Counted from the first letter of the stretch, positions 1-40,800 are shown. The stretch is DNA of 64,000 nucleotides from Branchiostoma floridae (GCF_000003815.2 NC_049989.1:3407580-3471579); one strand, 5' to 3'. Program-made: numbers and translations. The notes: generated by a model not told the origin, from the sequence alone.

Positions 1-3000
1 CCATGGAAGCACCATATACTTCTCATCATCCGGGACATGTGTGCATCACGGTGAAGGTAGGATTGATGCTGCCATTAGTCCATTACTCAGGATCATGCAG
101 GCAGAGCAAAAACTGGGTCAGTAGGATGTCGCTAGCATGGAATCCAGTCTTGGTCCCCTGCCGAAAGCTCGGTGACCAAAGTAAGCAAGGCTATATACCA
201 GGCTCGATGACGCTGGTTTGGGAGGTTCTTGTCGGTCTTACTTCTTACGATGACTTATTTGCAAGCATGCATATCATACGGTAGCATATTAAAGAAAGTA
301 TCAAAAGATGCGGAGTGTAGCTGGCATCGGCTACGCTCCTTTGCCAGCTTTTGATATGTTCTCATGCTGTTTGCAGAATAGATGATGATCAGGCATCAAT
401 CTGATAATGAAATGGATGTACAATGTAGAAGTAGTAAAGGTTTTTCGAGCCCCAATAATACACGTTCTAATTTTGTTGCAGAGCAACAATGGCATAATCG
501 TATGAAACAAGAAGAAAAATTGTCTCCAACTCTCGATCCCATGATATGCTTCGGCATTGTCCCATTGGGAAAGGCACAAATGTTCTCACTTCACTCTAGT
601 GAAAATTAAATTTAGTACCCAGAGTTAGCAATTTTTACCAGGTATGGAATAACTTGGAGAATAATTTACTTAGGGAGTATGGATAGTGGAATTCTGCAAA
701 AAGGGTGAACAATTGCCCAAGGGAGTATGCAGAGTAAATGCAAATAAAACCCTATGGCGGCAGACTCGCCTGGCAAATGTTTGTCACTGTATCCAGCGTA
801 GTTGGGAAACTTCCTAGCGACTAGTCTCCTTTCAAGCAAAGAATGATACACACACCACAGTTGAGACACATTTAAAATTTTACTTCAATCTGTACAGTCC
901 CCTGAACATTTACAAGCCTGATGCCAGCACTACATGGTCACAGCTACCTGGGTCTCAATGGCATCGCCCTGGCTGAGAATATTTATGACAAAGACAACTG
1001 CCACTAATGCCCTATCTGGACATGTCCACAATAAATAAATTAAGTCCACACACTTGCTACCCACCAGTTCGGTGGCTCAAGCATTTGTACAGCTACTGAC
1101 CAAACACCATGATCATTGCAACTGACCACAGGTTGGCAGAAATTGGACATTTTTGTTCTTGCACTGATTTTCCTATACCAACAACTATCATCACCGATTG
1201 TATTCATTTTTTTCACAGGAAATATTTTCTGCTGATCTTTTCATTGATAGATCTACTGTACAAACATCAACTTGTTAGTGCTAAGGTTACATGAGACAGG
1301 TATCAAAAACAAGGTGGCAGCTCTAAAAAGACACAAACAGTGTGCCATTTCACAACTATGTGCTGCATTTATAAAATCTAACAAAGAAATAAAAGCATCA
1401 GCCTAGCTAAACACTATCACACTTCACGAGGAATTTACAGGTGTTTATGTGACAACTATAATGGTACTGTAACATCTACAACATGCTAGTAACACTGGTT
1501 CAATGCTAAGAGAGTAAAGTCTAAGAACATCCCTTCTCCTGCCTATTTGGATGTACATTTTAGTCCTATCTACATGGCAGAAGAACATCATCTCTACTGG
1601 GGCAGGATATTCCCATACCTTATTGCTTAAAAAGAAGCATAACTTTGTACAATATCTTTCACTGGCTGTTTCTTTGTGCAAGGTTGTTTGTAAGAGGGGA
1701 GGAACACATGCATAGTTTAGGGTTGGCAATAGGCATGGCTCTTCTCACAATCCAGATGGCTCTATGTTGCAGTCACATCAGATAACATGAAGAAATAGAT
1801 TATGTGGAGTTCCCTATGTTTCCAGTAATTCATCTGATACCCCTGTGCATGACTGCTGTGCTCCAAAGTAGTGCATATGTCCAATATGAACACTCCACAA
1901 GAGCCATGTAAAATGGCAGCTTTCGTTGCCACCATTTTAGGAAGTGACATTTGAGTATGTCACGTTTATGTTGGTCTCAAAATACTGGCAACGTGTTGCA
2001 CAACGTAACCCATCTCTTTTGATCATGTGAGCAGTCAAGTTCTCAGACTGTAGCGGCCATGTCAGGGGTATCAGATTACAACACCTTAGCAATAGGACAA
2101 CCAAAGTGTTTAGTGGTCCATGTATACCTGCTCTCAGACATGCAAAGAACACTGAGCATTTGTTCTTGTACAAAGGCAAACCCATGAAGCACTAGTTCCT
2201 GTTTTTGTGTTCAAATGTACATTCTAGCATATAATACTCTGGTGCTTGAGAATTACAACTGACCTTGCTAATCAAGACTTTTGTACAATGTAACGTAGCT
2301 TTGACAACATTTTTTCTTCACAGTTCAGTTGTTTTGCAAAAGATGTGGGCTATTGTAGCATGATTACGACTCAGTTTGCACCATACCCTGCATTGGGAAC
2401 TCACTCCCTCTAAAAATTGCCACCACAAGGTGCATTGATAAAAAAACTACCTCAAGGCTAACTTACAATAACTTACAAATGGGGCTGTACTTCCGACAGA
2501 ATAACCCCAATGGCTGTTACAATACAGTCATGGTTTACATACAAACAGAAAAAAATCTGACTATCTCAATTTAAAGCACCATTTGAAATCGAGAAAACAA
2601 AGATGACATGTCAGCGCAACACAGTTTGCTGCAGACGTGTGCCTCCTGGCTCGTGTTTGAACGTTCCTAGCTGGTTTGTACACATCTCTGCACTGCAACA
2701 TGTCGTCACTTCAGTTTGCCCACATCTGTCTGGTTTCTGGTCAATCTTCTTCAATCTTCAGCAAATATGGGAAATGTTTCATAAAGTCTTACTGCAAACG
2801 TACCCATGCCTGTAGCTAGATTCGGCAGTTGGGTCAAATCAGTCTAAAAAAGAGTATGATGGTCCTGATCTGAGAAAGAGGATACAGCCACCTTTCTGAT
2901 AACTATCATCTCTTTCTCTCCTACCAATTTTACACAGGCACATGTCTGTGGCATTACAACAACATGGGAAAAGGGATATATACAATGCTTAGCAGGTAAT

Positions 3001-3181
3001 AGTTCTAATACCTCATCTAAAATTTCTATTAAGTGACTTCCATAAAGGAGAGTTGATCATCATGGTTGATGTTTGGGCATGGTGGTTGGCACTGTGTTCC
3101 AATGGAAGCATGTGGGTAGGGGTGGGAGGGGGGCATGTGATGCTGGGCTGGACTGTTCCACATTGAGTGCAGGGGGATGCG
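1..3181. other. Downstream flank / possible NLK 3' UTR
   Basis: No gene is recognised. The stretch lies directly downstream of the NLK stop and may be a long 3' UTR, which I cannot prove without transcripts. A foldback-element fragment lies near 270-360. The short open frames in it have no recognisable homology. Confidence 0.4.
270..360. mobile_element. Fragment of TCTCCAAGCAGA foldback family
   Basis: It contains TACGGTAGCAT, then GGAGTGTAGCTGGCATCGGC and CTCCTTTGCCAGCTTTTGAT. These match the inner arms of the foldback elements at 18158-18325 and 55631-55765. The outer TCTCCAAGCAG ends are missing, so this is a truncated or degenerate copy. Confidence 0.5.
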
Positions 3182-29341
<26,160 letters not shown>

Positions 29342-30420
29342 GAGCCCACTCTCTCGGCACCCAGCGTGGCCTCTCACCACCACTTGTCAGCTCAGCACTG
29401 CTCCATGGTGCCCAAGACTCTCTCCATAAGTTCTCAAGGGAAGGAATGAATGGTTGGCGGGCTCCGTTCGGGCCCTGTTACCGGGCGGGCTAACCGGCTC
29501 CACACGGACGCACCACGCGCTCGACGGGCGGCGCTTCAGCTGGGATAGCCCGGCCGCACCACGTGATCTCACCCGCACCACGGGACAAGGTGGGTCTAAA
29601 CACCCGGCATGCACCACAAATACATCACGACTGGGGTGAACCATGGACCGGGACCCGGAAGTGGATGTGATAGGGGGTCCCAAGGCCAAGGTTTGGGTGG
29701 AGAAACTTGGCATCACCAAAAACTACCAGATGAGCCGCTGACAGGATGGTTGCTGCTGATGTACTTACTGGTAAAGTTTTATACATTCTCTTTGAACAAA
29801 AATGTTGTGGAATAGCCTTTTTGTCAATGGAGGGACTGTCAGGGAAGCCAGAAAATTTTGTTGATGACTATTCAATCTTCAATCTTTTAAATGATCAGAT
29901 TCAGATGCAGTAAAGTGATCAGAACATTGTCCAGTCTGGAAGTTACGTTTAGTTTTACATCAGGACTGCATCAGGAGAAAAAGACATTATAAACTGACTC
30001 CATAGCCATAGTGTCAAATCATCTATTAATATTAAAGATATAGTTGCACTTTGTAGACAGTTGGAAGTAGGCCCCATTCTGCCACAGGAGGTAATTAGCC
30101 TTTTTGTAAGTCTTTCAAGTCATAACAAGTCATGTTGGTGTTTTTAGCTTTGACAATTCCGTAGCCGTGAGGAGGATCATAGAAAATGTAGGACACAAGA
30201 GGTAATGCGGGAAAATCATGCATAAAAACACTGAGCCGTACCCTTCACTCACTAAAGAGATTTCAAAGTTTGCTATTACCATAGCAATGATCCTCAGTAG
30301 TCACATGGTCTGAAGTTTTCTCGATCCATTGTTCTGACATTCTTTTGTTGTATTCTTTGTGTTCACAGGGAAGAATTTTAATCTGGCAGTAGGAGATCTC
30401 AGGGGGCCTGGCTGAAAACA
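29342..30420. promoter_or_regulatory. Divergent promoter region, NLK / CPM-like
   Basis: About 1.1 kb separates the two start codons. The NLK side (about 29150-29620) is GC- and CpG-rich, unlike the rest of the window. Visible motifs: an E-box CACGTG (29560-29565) and an ETS-type CCGGAAGT (29655-29662). A possible 5' UTR acceptor, TTGTGTTCACAG, lies near 30368, about 50 nt before the carboxypeptidase ATG, so that gene's real promoter may be farther left. Motif matches are by eye; function is inferred. Confidence 0.5.
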
Positions 30421-33400
30421 ATGATGTCCCAACCAAGGACGACTCCCAGCTTGCTGCTACTTCCTCTGTTGCTTTGGTTGCCATGGTTACCACACATTTT
30501 GGGGCAGAATGTCCCGTTTGAGTACCATGAGTACTCCCAGGTGACGCAGGTGCTGCGGGAGTTTCATCAGAATTACAGCGACATCACACACCTGTACAGC
30601 ATTGGTCGATCTGTTCAAGGTATTAAAACAGGGAGATATCCTAATTTTTGTGGTACATGTATGAAAGTTTTTGCCTGGTATCCAAACATATCATAAATGC
30701 TGAATGTTGAGTCTTCTTCATCCATTTCTGCAACAGAGGATGAAAGAGCTACATTAGGTTTGAATACCTGAAGCTGTGAAAGTTTATCCAAGTTCATCTG
30801 TGTTGGTGTTCAACATGGTTATTGAATTAAAACTTTATGCCTACACTTGTCAGCACTGAACAGGACTACTTTGTGAGAGGAATCTAGGGGGCCATCTGCA
30901 TCAGGGTACCCCTTATCAACACCATCAGAGATAGCAGGTGTTATAAAATCTGAAAATTCAATGTACTAATTTTTTGTGTTCGATCATGGAACAGAGTTTG
31001 AACTCTGCAATGTTGATATGAAATACCCCATCTATTAAAAAATACACTTGAAAAATTAACCCACGTAATTTCCATGCAGCAGATTTTGACCGATGACCAG
31101 TGATGGTGAGAACAAAGGCATAGAACCTGCTGGGTGGAACCATGGCATTATGTAAGACGTCCTTGGTGGAACTACTGATTACATGCGATAAATCAGAAAT
31201 AACATATAACTTTCATTTGATTAAAAAGATTCCTGTCCCCATAACGTTTAAATACTTCCCAGAGCCTGGTTAGGTCCATAACACTGACACTCTAATTACA
31301 GTCTCCACATGACAAAGAGTGCGATGCATAATTTATCATGTCAAAATTAACTGTCTGCAGCATTGATATCACATGAATGAAAAAGGACAGCTGTACTTCA
31401 TCACAAAACCAACACCTTTGAAAGGGCCTGTGAATCGTAACCAGCCACCATTGTTTCACGCAAATTGCTTGGGTTGTTTGGAATTTTTTTGCCTTCAAGG
31501 CAGGTCATTCTTTTGACATGCAAACCAGAGGAAAGGTTGAACCTTTTTGGCTCACTTTGCAGTCACAAATCAAGGGCATTATTTAAAGGAGCTTTTGGCT
31601 ATATGCTGATAGTTCTGCAAACTAGGAATACCAAGAAGGTTATCTTTCTTTAATCTCCTTGCCTATGCACAGAGAGATACCAATAGTCTTGGTACTGGCA
31701 AGTTCTTTGAGTGTGTCTTCTGCTCCACTTTTTTACTAAAGAGTTAACTTGGAAAGACATCTATAAGGCTAATATAAGGCCCCGTTCATGATACAAAAAA
31801 TGAAACGGTTCTATCGGTTACTATCGGTTAGGCCAGCTGAAACGGATAAGTTTTGTCATCATGGACGGTCCGAAACGGATCTGAAGCGATAGGAAACGGT
31901 TTGTTCGGAACCTCCTCGCGAGGTAGTATTGAAACGGTTTCTTCCTTATCCGGAATTGCGAATTTGTATCATGAACGCAAAAGCGACGCGATCCGTTTTA
32001 CATCCGGGCATGTGCGTTCATATTTGAGGGCGCCACGGGGGAAAAGTACAATTTTTAATCTGTCATTCGGGTGTTTCGGCCGTGTTTTCAATTGTAAAAT
32101 TCGTTTTTATTATCGGGCCGCCACCTAGTCGAGTGAGGAGCCAGCAGTCCTGATATCGCAAGGGGAATGTGTCAGCAGATCCAGTGGAAATGTCATAGCA
32201 TGGCATATATCGGGACCACAATGTTTTCAGAGCCATTTTCAATGTAATAACAGAACCCAGCTTCGAATACAGTAAGACATTGGTTCAATTTCGATCAAAG
32301 ACCAACAATCTGACACAGAAGTACAAGTTTGGGCAAGATCACAACAACCTCAGGGGTCAGAGGTCGCATTTCCGTGCATTACCATGCCTTTTCAAGGAAC
32401 TGAAACGGTTTGCAAGTTTGCATCGTGAACGCAAAATGCAAACCGTTTCCTGTCGTTTGCTGTCGGATTTCCAGGCCTAACCGATAGAACCGTTTCATTT
32501 TTTGTATCATGAACGGGGCCTTAGTTACAGTACATGTACATGTCCAAGATGGATACTAGTCGTATGTTCATATGATAGGTACTAATTGGCATGACAGTCA
32601 CAAAGGCCTTTATTGCCATTGTGCCATCAGTTCTCAGTCTCATAATACCTGGTCAGCTATGGAGAGATCATCAGTTACAATACATGATTGGCAAGTGTCA
32701 ACTGAAAGATTTGCATGTCAGACATCATTCACCCAGAGTATTCAAGTGTATCAAACAAGTGTGAACCTTGTTTACTGTGACTTTCATCTCTCCTTTCCTG
32801 GCTCCTTTTCTTTAGAGATAAAAGGCCAAACAAGGGCCTTTGTTTTCAGTTCTGGGCAAAGTTACTTTTGTTTATTGTGTTCTGTCTTTTTAATTTGTTA
32901 TTCATTATAATCCTCCTGGACCTGTGCTTTTCTTTTGGGTTAATTGTTCTGTCAGTCTTTCAAAGACTCTTTGTGTTTTTAATGCCTCAGGTAAGTTAAT
33001 GACTCTAAATGTACCTGGATCCCAGCAGAAAAAATACTCCAGTACATGAAACAGCCTGTCGTTGGATTCAGAGCTTTTTAAGTGGGCCAAGATTACATGA
33101 AATTGTGCTTTTAAACATAATGTTATCAGTGCTAGCTGTTACAAGCCTATGATATGAATTCAAATACTTATTTAGATAAACAATGTTGCTTCCATGATAC
33201 TTACACAATATGATATCAATATGTCTTTCCTTAGAATAAGTTCTCTGTATAATTGTTGTTGCAGGAAGGGAATTGTGGGTAATTGCAATCTCAGACAACC
33301 CCACAGTCCATGAAGTCGGTGAGCCAGAGGTCCAGTATGTGGGGAACATACATGGCAATGAGGTATACACATGCAGTTGATATAAAGATTAATGTTAAAA

Positions 33401-36400
33401 TTCTACATTGAAAAAGGATGAAAACATGGCATGGGAGATACAGCAGAGGTTGGTACCATCTTCCTAGCCTAATCTTGTTGCTTGGTAAAAGATTAAGCCA
33501 GGAGTTACAATAGCCTGATTTAATCGCGCTTCTCAGGCCCGTCGTACATTGCCGCGCCTCCGGATAGCGGAGTTTGCGTTACACAGACCAGAGTTACAAC
33601 AGAGGATGGTACCCAGGATACAGAATATAAGCTTCCATAGGGCTAAGGAAAAGGGAACTTAATAGTGAAAACAAGGCCATATGTAATGTCCAGACTCCTG
33701 TGTTCAAGAATTCTACTTTGTACTATCAAGGACCTTAAATCAACATGTAGATGTACATGTATAATGAAGAGCTCAATCCTGTAGATAACTGTCCGTTGTC
33801 AGGTGATAGTCATCATCAGTCATGTGATCTCCAAGACGAGATCTGACCAAGGACGTTGATCTGACCCAGTTGAAGAAGAGACAGAGCCTAAGAGGGCATC
33901 TCAAAAGCTCCCCCAAAGGAGCAAGCTTTCTTTGTGTGCAATGTTTAAATGTTTCCTCAAAAGTAAAGAACTTTAAATGAAGATCTTGTTTCTAATTTGA
34001 CAGGTGATTGGTAAGGAAATGCTGCTTCACCTGTTGGAGTACCTGACAGATGGTTATGGGAACAATGACACCATCAGCGGCTACCTGAACACCACCAGGG
34101 TCCACATCCTCCCCGCCATGAACCCTGACGGACTGCAAGGCAGCCTGGAGGGAGACTGCTATAGCTCCATCGGCAGGTAGGAAGGAACCATTTCCATAGG
34201 GGAGGTTAGCTAGAGTTTGTTTGTTTATTCCGATCTCCAATTAGATTTTACAATGATTATCATAAACTGTATTCTTCCTGGAGTCATCTAACAACATTAC
34301 AAAACAGTCAAATAACATAAAGTCAATAAAAGTATACAGTATGACTATGACACGAGAAGAACTGAATGTAAAAATGTAAAATAAACTCAGTGAACAAGAG
34401 TCTTGTTACAGTAACTGTAAAAGCATTTGATTTTGATGATAAGGGGGAATTGAATTTTGCGGTATTTGTAAGTCTGTGGTGCAAACAATCGGGTAAGCAG
34501 ACAGAAGACAGAACAAGCATTTTATTGCTGTTTTTCTATGTTTGCATAGACTGCAAACATCAAACCACCACGAAAATTAACATTCAGTATTTGTTTTTGG
34601 ACAGGATGGAGGGTTTCCTGAAAAGCAGGGCATTAGCCCAGAGAGTAATACCTGGTTAAATAAATAAATGAAATAAATGAGTCTAAAATGTTCCTTGTCA
34701 ATGTATACTGATCTTGGTCTAAGCAAATGGTTTGTCAGATTTTGTAAAACAATATGGTTTCACATCATGACTCAAGAATCATTCATAAAGAACCAAGGCA
34801 TCATGGGGTCTAGGACTGATACATTCACAGCAAGAGTAGGAACCCTGATTGTAGCTTGGCTTCCACAAGATGACCATGCAATTCTAACTTAAGTCTTTCT
34901 TTCAGGGAGAATGCTCGGAGCTATGACCTGAACCGAAACTTTCCTGACAAGTTTGAAGTGAACACACAACCCATCCAGCCTGAAACAGAGGCCATCATGA
35001 ACTGGACCAGGAACATACCATTCTCCCTGTCTGCCATCTTCCATGGTGGGGCGATGGTGGCAAACTATCCATGGGACAACACACCTTATGGTGACTTTAC
35101 AAACAGTTCTTTACCATTGATTTTAAATGTCCATTCACAAAGACATGTTCCTAAGATTGGGTGTAAGAAACAAATACTGGCAAGGTTTAATACTGTCTAG
35201 AATCACTAATCTGGCTTCATATTCTTTAACCTTAGTTTGTCAAAGATGTTTCATTATGACTGGTTAGTTTCAATCAAGTCTAAAGGAATTTTCTTTGACG
35301 TTGAATTGCCTTGGACAAATTCACTAGCCCAATTGTCCAGGGCAAGTGAAAGTGCCTATCAGGCAAGTGTGTATCCTGCATCAAGTTTCTGATAACTTGT
35401 TAATTTTCACAGTCATGGTATCAAGCATTGGTCAACACAGAAAAATAGAGCCACCAATAGAGGAATTTCATTGCTGGAAGTGGAAATACATAGAAAAATG
35501 TCATTTACACTCCGGACGAGTGAAAAGTTGGTTCGGACAAGTAAATTTTTTTTGTACTTGCCCAATAGGACAAATGAATTTTAGAAAACTTGTCCAACCT
35601 CAGTTGGCTGAGAGTTCTGACAGCATTTGTTGCCCTACAGGACAGAGTGGCCCGTCGATCTACAGTCGTTCCCCTGATGATGACATCTACAGACACCTGG
35701 CCCTCACCTACTCCCAGAACCACGGCAACATGCATGAGGGCGATGTCTGCTCGGGGGATTTCTTTGAAGATGGCATCTCCAATGGGGCAGACTGGTACCC
35801 ATTGAGAGGTACCGTAACATTCTACAAATATTACATGTACCAGTATCTTGTGTTTTTAAGTTGGCTAAGGGGTACCTCAATGGACTGCAGTACATTGGCA
35901 TCATTGCTGTGTTCTTAATTGAATTTGTATTACTCTTGACTTTATAATGGGCATATCATGCAAAATGTACTAGTATGACTTAAAAGACAACTAAACACAC
36001 AAAGTGGGAAAAGATTCATTTTCCTCGATGAAATTTTTTGAGTGCTCCGTCAGATCGCTCAGCCTCAGCTCCGCTCTCAACACACCACAGGTTCAGTGAG
36101 ATACTCCCTTATTGTACAGTGTATGTACTGGGTATCTGAAAATGTCTGAAAAATAAATGGCCTGTTGATGCAGGAGGAATGCAGGACTGGGTGTACATCC
36201 ATGGGGATTGCCTGACGATCACCCTGGAAGTTTCCTGCTGCAAGTATCCAACTCAGGACAAACTGAGGGACCACTGGGTTTGGAATAAGAATTCTCTCAT
36301 AGAACTTCTTCTGCAGGTGCATAGAGGTAAAGTAAAGACTTTATTCTTCTGGTTTCACGGTGTTAGAGGATTCCAGTACTAGTGTGTATGCAATGTGTAT

Positions 36401-37534
36401 ATCAGTAAACTAAAACATACTTATTGTACTACTACTACCAATATTAACAGTCCTTCTGCATTCCCATACTGTCTATGAAATAGAAACATGAGCAACCAAT
36501 GTTTCTGTCCAAACAGAACAGGTATTTTCCATAAAACTGTGCAGTTCAGTTTATCCTCAGTGAGATGACATCTGTGTCTTTATGAGATGTCATCTAAGTC
36601 CAGCTAGTGCACCGGTTAACACATCCACTTAGTTATTACTTAGTTCACCAACATCAAGTCGCAATTTTCTTGACCTTTTTTTCATCTTTGCAGGTATTAA
36701 GGGCCAAGTGTTCATCAATGGAACAGACACTCCAGTCTCTGGGGCCACTGTGACCATAGGGGATAGGGACAACTCCTTCCACACGACGTCTGCTGGCGAG
36801 TTCTGGAGGATTCTCATTCCTGGCCAGTACAGTGTGACGGTAGGCTTTAGGGTTCATTACCCTATTTAGCTGCAGTATTGAAGATAGTGTATATAAAAAT
36901 AGGTAAATTCAGGTTGTCATAGTCTCATTCTTGAACATTCAGGTCATAACAACTCATTCCACACAGTAGCTCACTTTGTTAAGTGTCCAGAAAGTACAAT
37001 GTAAAGAATCATTTTGTCCATGGTGGCACAGAATGATACTTTCAAAACAGTGATACCACTTTGGGTTCAGGTAAGGGACTGATACTAGGGTCTTAACTGA
37101 CCTAAAAAAATTGATTTCACCTACAACATCTAAGAACTAGCCTTAAAGATGCTAGAATTTGAATGGACCCTGGACCCCTATATGCAATAGTGACCATTGC
37201 TCTTTAGGGTTCAGTAATTGTTGAAATGAAATATGGATATGAATCCCACTTCTGACACCATGTTGTGTGAAAGTTTTGATGTGAGATGCTGTCAAATTAT
37301 TTGATTCAATGTGTAAATATGTCCATCTGTTCTCAGGTTTCCAAAGCTGGTTATAGCAGTGAGACCAGGACAGTGACCGTACCTGGCAACCTGACGTTCA
37401 GTGCAGTGATAGAGGACTTCTACTTGGTTGAGAACGGCACCAACTCAGCTCTGAATGCTTCTGTACCGTCCCTTACATTCATCATTACCTCAGCACTAAT
37501 ATGCCTGCTGAAAATGGAAACTAACTTTTTATAA
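30421..37534 (+). CDS. CPM: Carboxypeptidase M-like metallocarboxypeptidase (M14, N/E subfamily), 8 exons
   Basis: Extracellular zinc exopeptidase that removes C-terminal Arg/Lys (family knowledge). Exons: 30421-30619, 33265-33362, 34004-34176, 34906-35090, 35641-35808, 36174-36326, 36694-36839, 37337-37534. All junctions are GT-AG and in phase, for 439 aa (human CPM is about 443). An N-terminal Leu-rich signal peptide ends near residue 28. Zinc ligands are visible as HGNE (His96, Glu99) and FHGG (His203). The substrate-binding NRNF is at 166-169 and the general base Glu293 lies in [10 protein letters not shown]. Exon 7 starts a transthyretin-like domain (GIKGQVF). The C-terminus carries NGT and NAS glycosylation sites, then a hydrophobic stretch ([14 protein letters not shown]), which suggests GPI anchoring as in CPM. 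SCCKYP favours CPM over CPN or CPE. Exact orthology is inferred. Confidence 0.9.
31777..32521. mobile_element. 745-bp non-autonomous DNA transposon in CPM intron 1
   Basis: The left end AGGCCCCGTTCATGATAC and the right end GTATCATGAACGGGGCCT are inverted repeats. Similarity continues inward through ATGAAACGGTTCTATCGG, about 45 nt in all. A TA dinucleotide flanks both ends (31775-31776 and 32522-32523). The interior has more GAAACGG motifs and subterminal hairpins and is more GC-rich than its surroundings. The short open frames do not encode a transposase. A TA flank suggests a Tc1/mariner-type mechanism, but TAA/TTA (PIF/Harbinger) cannot be excluded. Confidence 0.85.
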
Positions 37535-37662
37535 AGCCTTGGAGAGTCTGTATATATTTTTGTCTTAATGTAACACAGAAAGCGTGTATATTTTTATACA
37601 TTTTTGTAAAGATCTTATTGTAATGTGCATGCATGTGCATGGCAGTGACTAACAGACTTTAA

Positions 37663-37853
37663 AATAAAGAAAATACTGTATACATGAACTAGTATGTTGT
37701 AACCTGATATATGTAGAGGTAGATATACATGTACACGTGTAGTTAGTTGCAGATATTGCAGTTAGAGGTAGATATACATGTACACATGTAGTAGCTAGTT
37801 AGCTGCCTATAGCTTGTAACCCGTTGTATTGCTTTTGTTGCAATTACAATAAA
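37663..37853 (+). terminator. Candidate polyadenylation signals of the CPM-like gene
   Basis: AATAAA occurs at 37663-37668, about 130 nt after the stop codon, and again at 37848-37853. Between them lie two copies of TAGAGGTAGATATACATGTA. Either signal could end the transcript. Confidence 0.5.
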
Positions 37854-40800
37854 GAAAGGAAGAATTATACTATCGTGATCGAGGGATGGACCAACAGAGA
37901 TTTTGGCAAATTTTGGACTGTTGAAGTTCTTATCGATTTTTGTATCGCTCCTTTTTTTTTTGTCTTTTTCAACATCAAAATCCTATTTAAAAACGTCCCA
38001 GATATGTGATGTTACCAGTTTACAGGCAAGCTAAAAGTTCTGTTCTTGTCAATATCCAGTATCTTGGCAATTTGGAACCATTAGGTATCATGAAGTGGTC
38101 TTGTAATCAAATAGTTTTAGAGAAACCAATCAAAGGCCTTTCACAAGTAGATTGAAAAAAATCTTTGCATAAGATGGGCCCAAAGTCAGACAAAGCTATT
38201 CAAAGCTGCTTAGACCTTTTAGAATGCAAGTAACAATGGATGATTAAGTTGATTATTATAATTTATAAATTTCAACCATTTTGTGTACATATTAAAAAAG
38301 GACCAAATGCTGGTTTGGAGTTTTGAATGAATTGCACTGTGTGATGCTTGCAGGAATCTTCTTGTTGTGGCTTTCATAAGGCATGTCTGAGGTTTATACA
38401 TTTACCTCTCCTAATTGTTCATGACAACTTCACAACATTGCACAGTACAACTTGACATGGCCATGACACCATTTGACCATAAACTGATCATGCACGTAAA
38501 TTGGTAACCTTACTTTACAATATTCTGTTTCTATTTTCACACAAAAACACCTCACATTCTAGCTGGTCCTTCCCTGAAGAACGAAGTTAATCTATGAAGA
38601 ATGGCTCTGCTGAAAGATGTAAGATGTAACACTGCTTACACCATGTGTCATTCTGCAAGACGTTTGGAATGTAATAGTAGTATTTCCTGACATATACATT
38701 CATCTGAAGAGAAATGCTCCAATGAGGGACAGATCTAATCTCCAAGCACATTCCTCCGGTGGCCAATTTTACCCCTCTGCCGGCTGAAGTCCTTCCCCAG
38801 CTTATGTTACTGTTTTATGCCACCGGAGGAATCTGCTTGGAGATTAGGACAGAGCTAGCCAAGGCTTCCATTCACTTCTTATATGCAGAGCTGAGCCAGC
38901 ATCATGGATTTCCTCTATTGGTCTCTATTCACTGAGCTGAGTTCTAGGACGTGGTTTCAAATCTGTGTATAAGAATGATCGCTCTAAATCACTAGTTTGC
39001 AAATGTGTGAGCGCGTATGGGAAAAGGCAGATGGTAAACAGAGGGGTACACAGGCTAGGGCAGATCCAGAGCACTGAACTTGGTATGTTTTCTGAAGATT
39101 GAAAAAAAGTCATTGCAGTATGTTACCCCAAAAAGTCCCTTGATCTCGGGAAGTGTCTACAATCATGCATTTTATGTGTCAAAGTCTTGACCCTTAAATA
39201 AAAGAATCAAAGCAGCACCGACCCATGCCCTGTTTTTACTTTACATAATGAACTACAATTCCATATTGTTAAGATGTCAAGAGTTGTAACAACATTAAGA
39301 TGTCAAGAGTTGTATAGCACTTCGTTTTCCATTGAGAAGAAAACTTCCCTGCTCCATTAGTATTCAGAGTGCAACACAATGTTGGGATCCATGGCTTTTC
39401 AACATCTCTGAATTTCTTTACCTTTGGTTATATTATAGTTACGGTAAAATTATCAAGCATTTAACATGTTTGAAAATTTGTGATGTAACAACATGTTACC
39501 AGTGTCCATAAGTTTCTTGCTGGAGCCACATGAATCAGCAGGTGAAGTGGAAAATCTCCAAGTGCATGCAAGGAGGTTCAATCTTAAAACCTCATGCTGT
39601 GGGTAGCGATCAGTTAAATCAGAAAAAGAGTTTTTTTATTAAACCACAATGCCTTTAAAGATATTGTAAAGGTCAAGCAGTAAGCAAGTTCAAGTTTATC
39701 TTGTAAAGATCAATTGAAGTGACCTGGTCCAACGTTTATTATTTGGATAGAATTAATGTTACACAAAATTGTATACGGCTTGAATTTTGGTTTAGTTATA
39801 TAGCTGTACTGTGCAGAGTGGCTCAAAGGTTTCTAATGTTTTATCTGTAGGAGTCCACAACAGGGGAATACACCACTGAGACCTCTCCTACAGCCACTGT
39901 GGGGAGGGAAGCAAGACACTTGGCGGGAAATGGTTGCAGACTGCAAATGGCGGATTATCTTGTAACTCTTCTAAATGGTGCTTTGATAATGTTGATATGC
40001 ATAAATCATGTGCTGTACACTGATTAAATTCAAGGAGGCTTCTTCATTGATCATGGTATGATCATTGATCATCACTAGAGATTGCTCATTCTGGCAGTGA
40101 ATCTCATCAAATTTTGGTGCCAAATGAACATACATTATGTTGTATGAAACATACCTATTACTTCTGGTGCAATTTCTCCAAAATTTCTTCCAGATAACAA
40201 ATTCTTTGTAATGGATTGAAGTGATTGTTGATTCCAAATGTTGTTGTAATGGTACGATTCAGAGTGACAATCAGTGGTTTGACCAATGAGAGAGTAGCTG
40301 CATGTCTGTGGAATATCTGCATTCTTATACATGTATTTATATGCAAGTTTGTAGACTAGGTAAGCATGATACACTATCGGTAAACACATCTATGTGTTCT
40401 TACCTCTCATACCCATGCAAGGCCTTTGTCATGCATGTTGCTTTTATCTAAAATCTCCAAAAACATGGTAAGGTATAACTCAATCATTGTGAAGTATTGT
40501 TATCACTCTCCAAAATTGTCAATGTGTCAGAAGGTAAAGTTTGTATGAAGACATTAAAAACATCACGCAAACACAAGTTGTGAAACAATCAGGGTCTTTC
40601 TCTTTGAAGTTGTGCTGTTGCAGTACTATAGACAATCAACAGGAGTCCTCTTAATCACGGCATTGATGTGTGAGCTGTTCAGAACAGCTGCTTAGAAAGT
40701 GGCTTTATAAAATTCCTCTTAGTTTAGATATAGGATAACTTAGAGTCATTCAGATCTATGGGTGAAACTGGTTTCATAGGAAATGTGCAATCGATCCTGC

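Noticed and set aside
35346-35918. 190-codon plus-strand frame
   Set aside because: It is CPM-like exon 5 (35641-35808) with adjoining intron sequence read through in the same frame. The acceptor at 35640 and donor at 35809 define the real exon.
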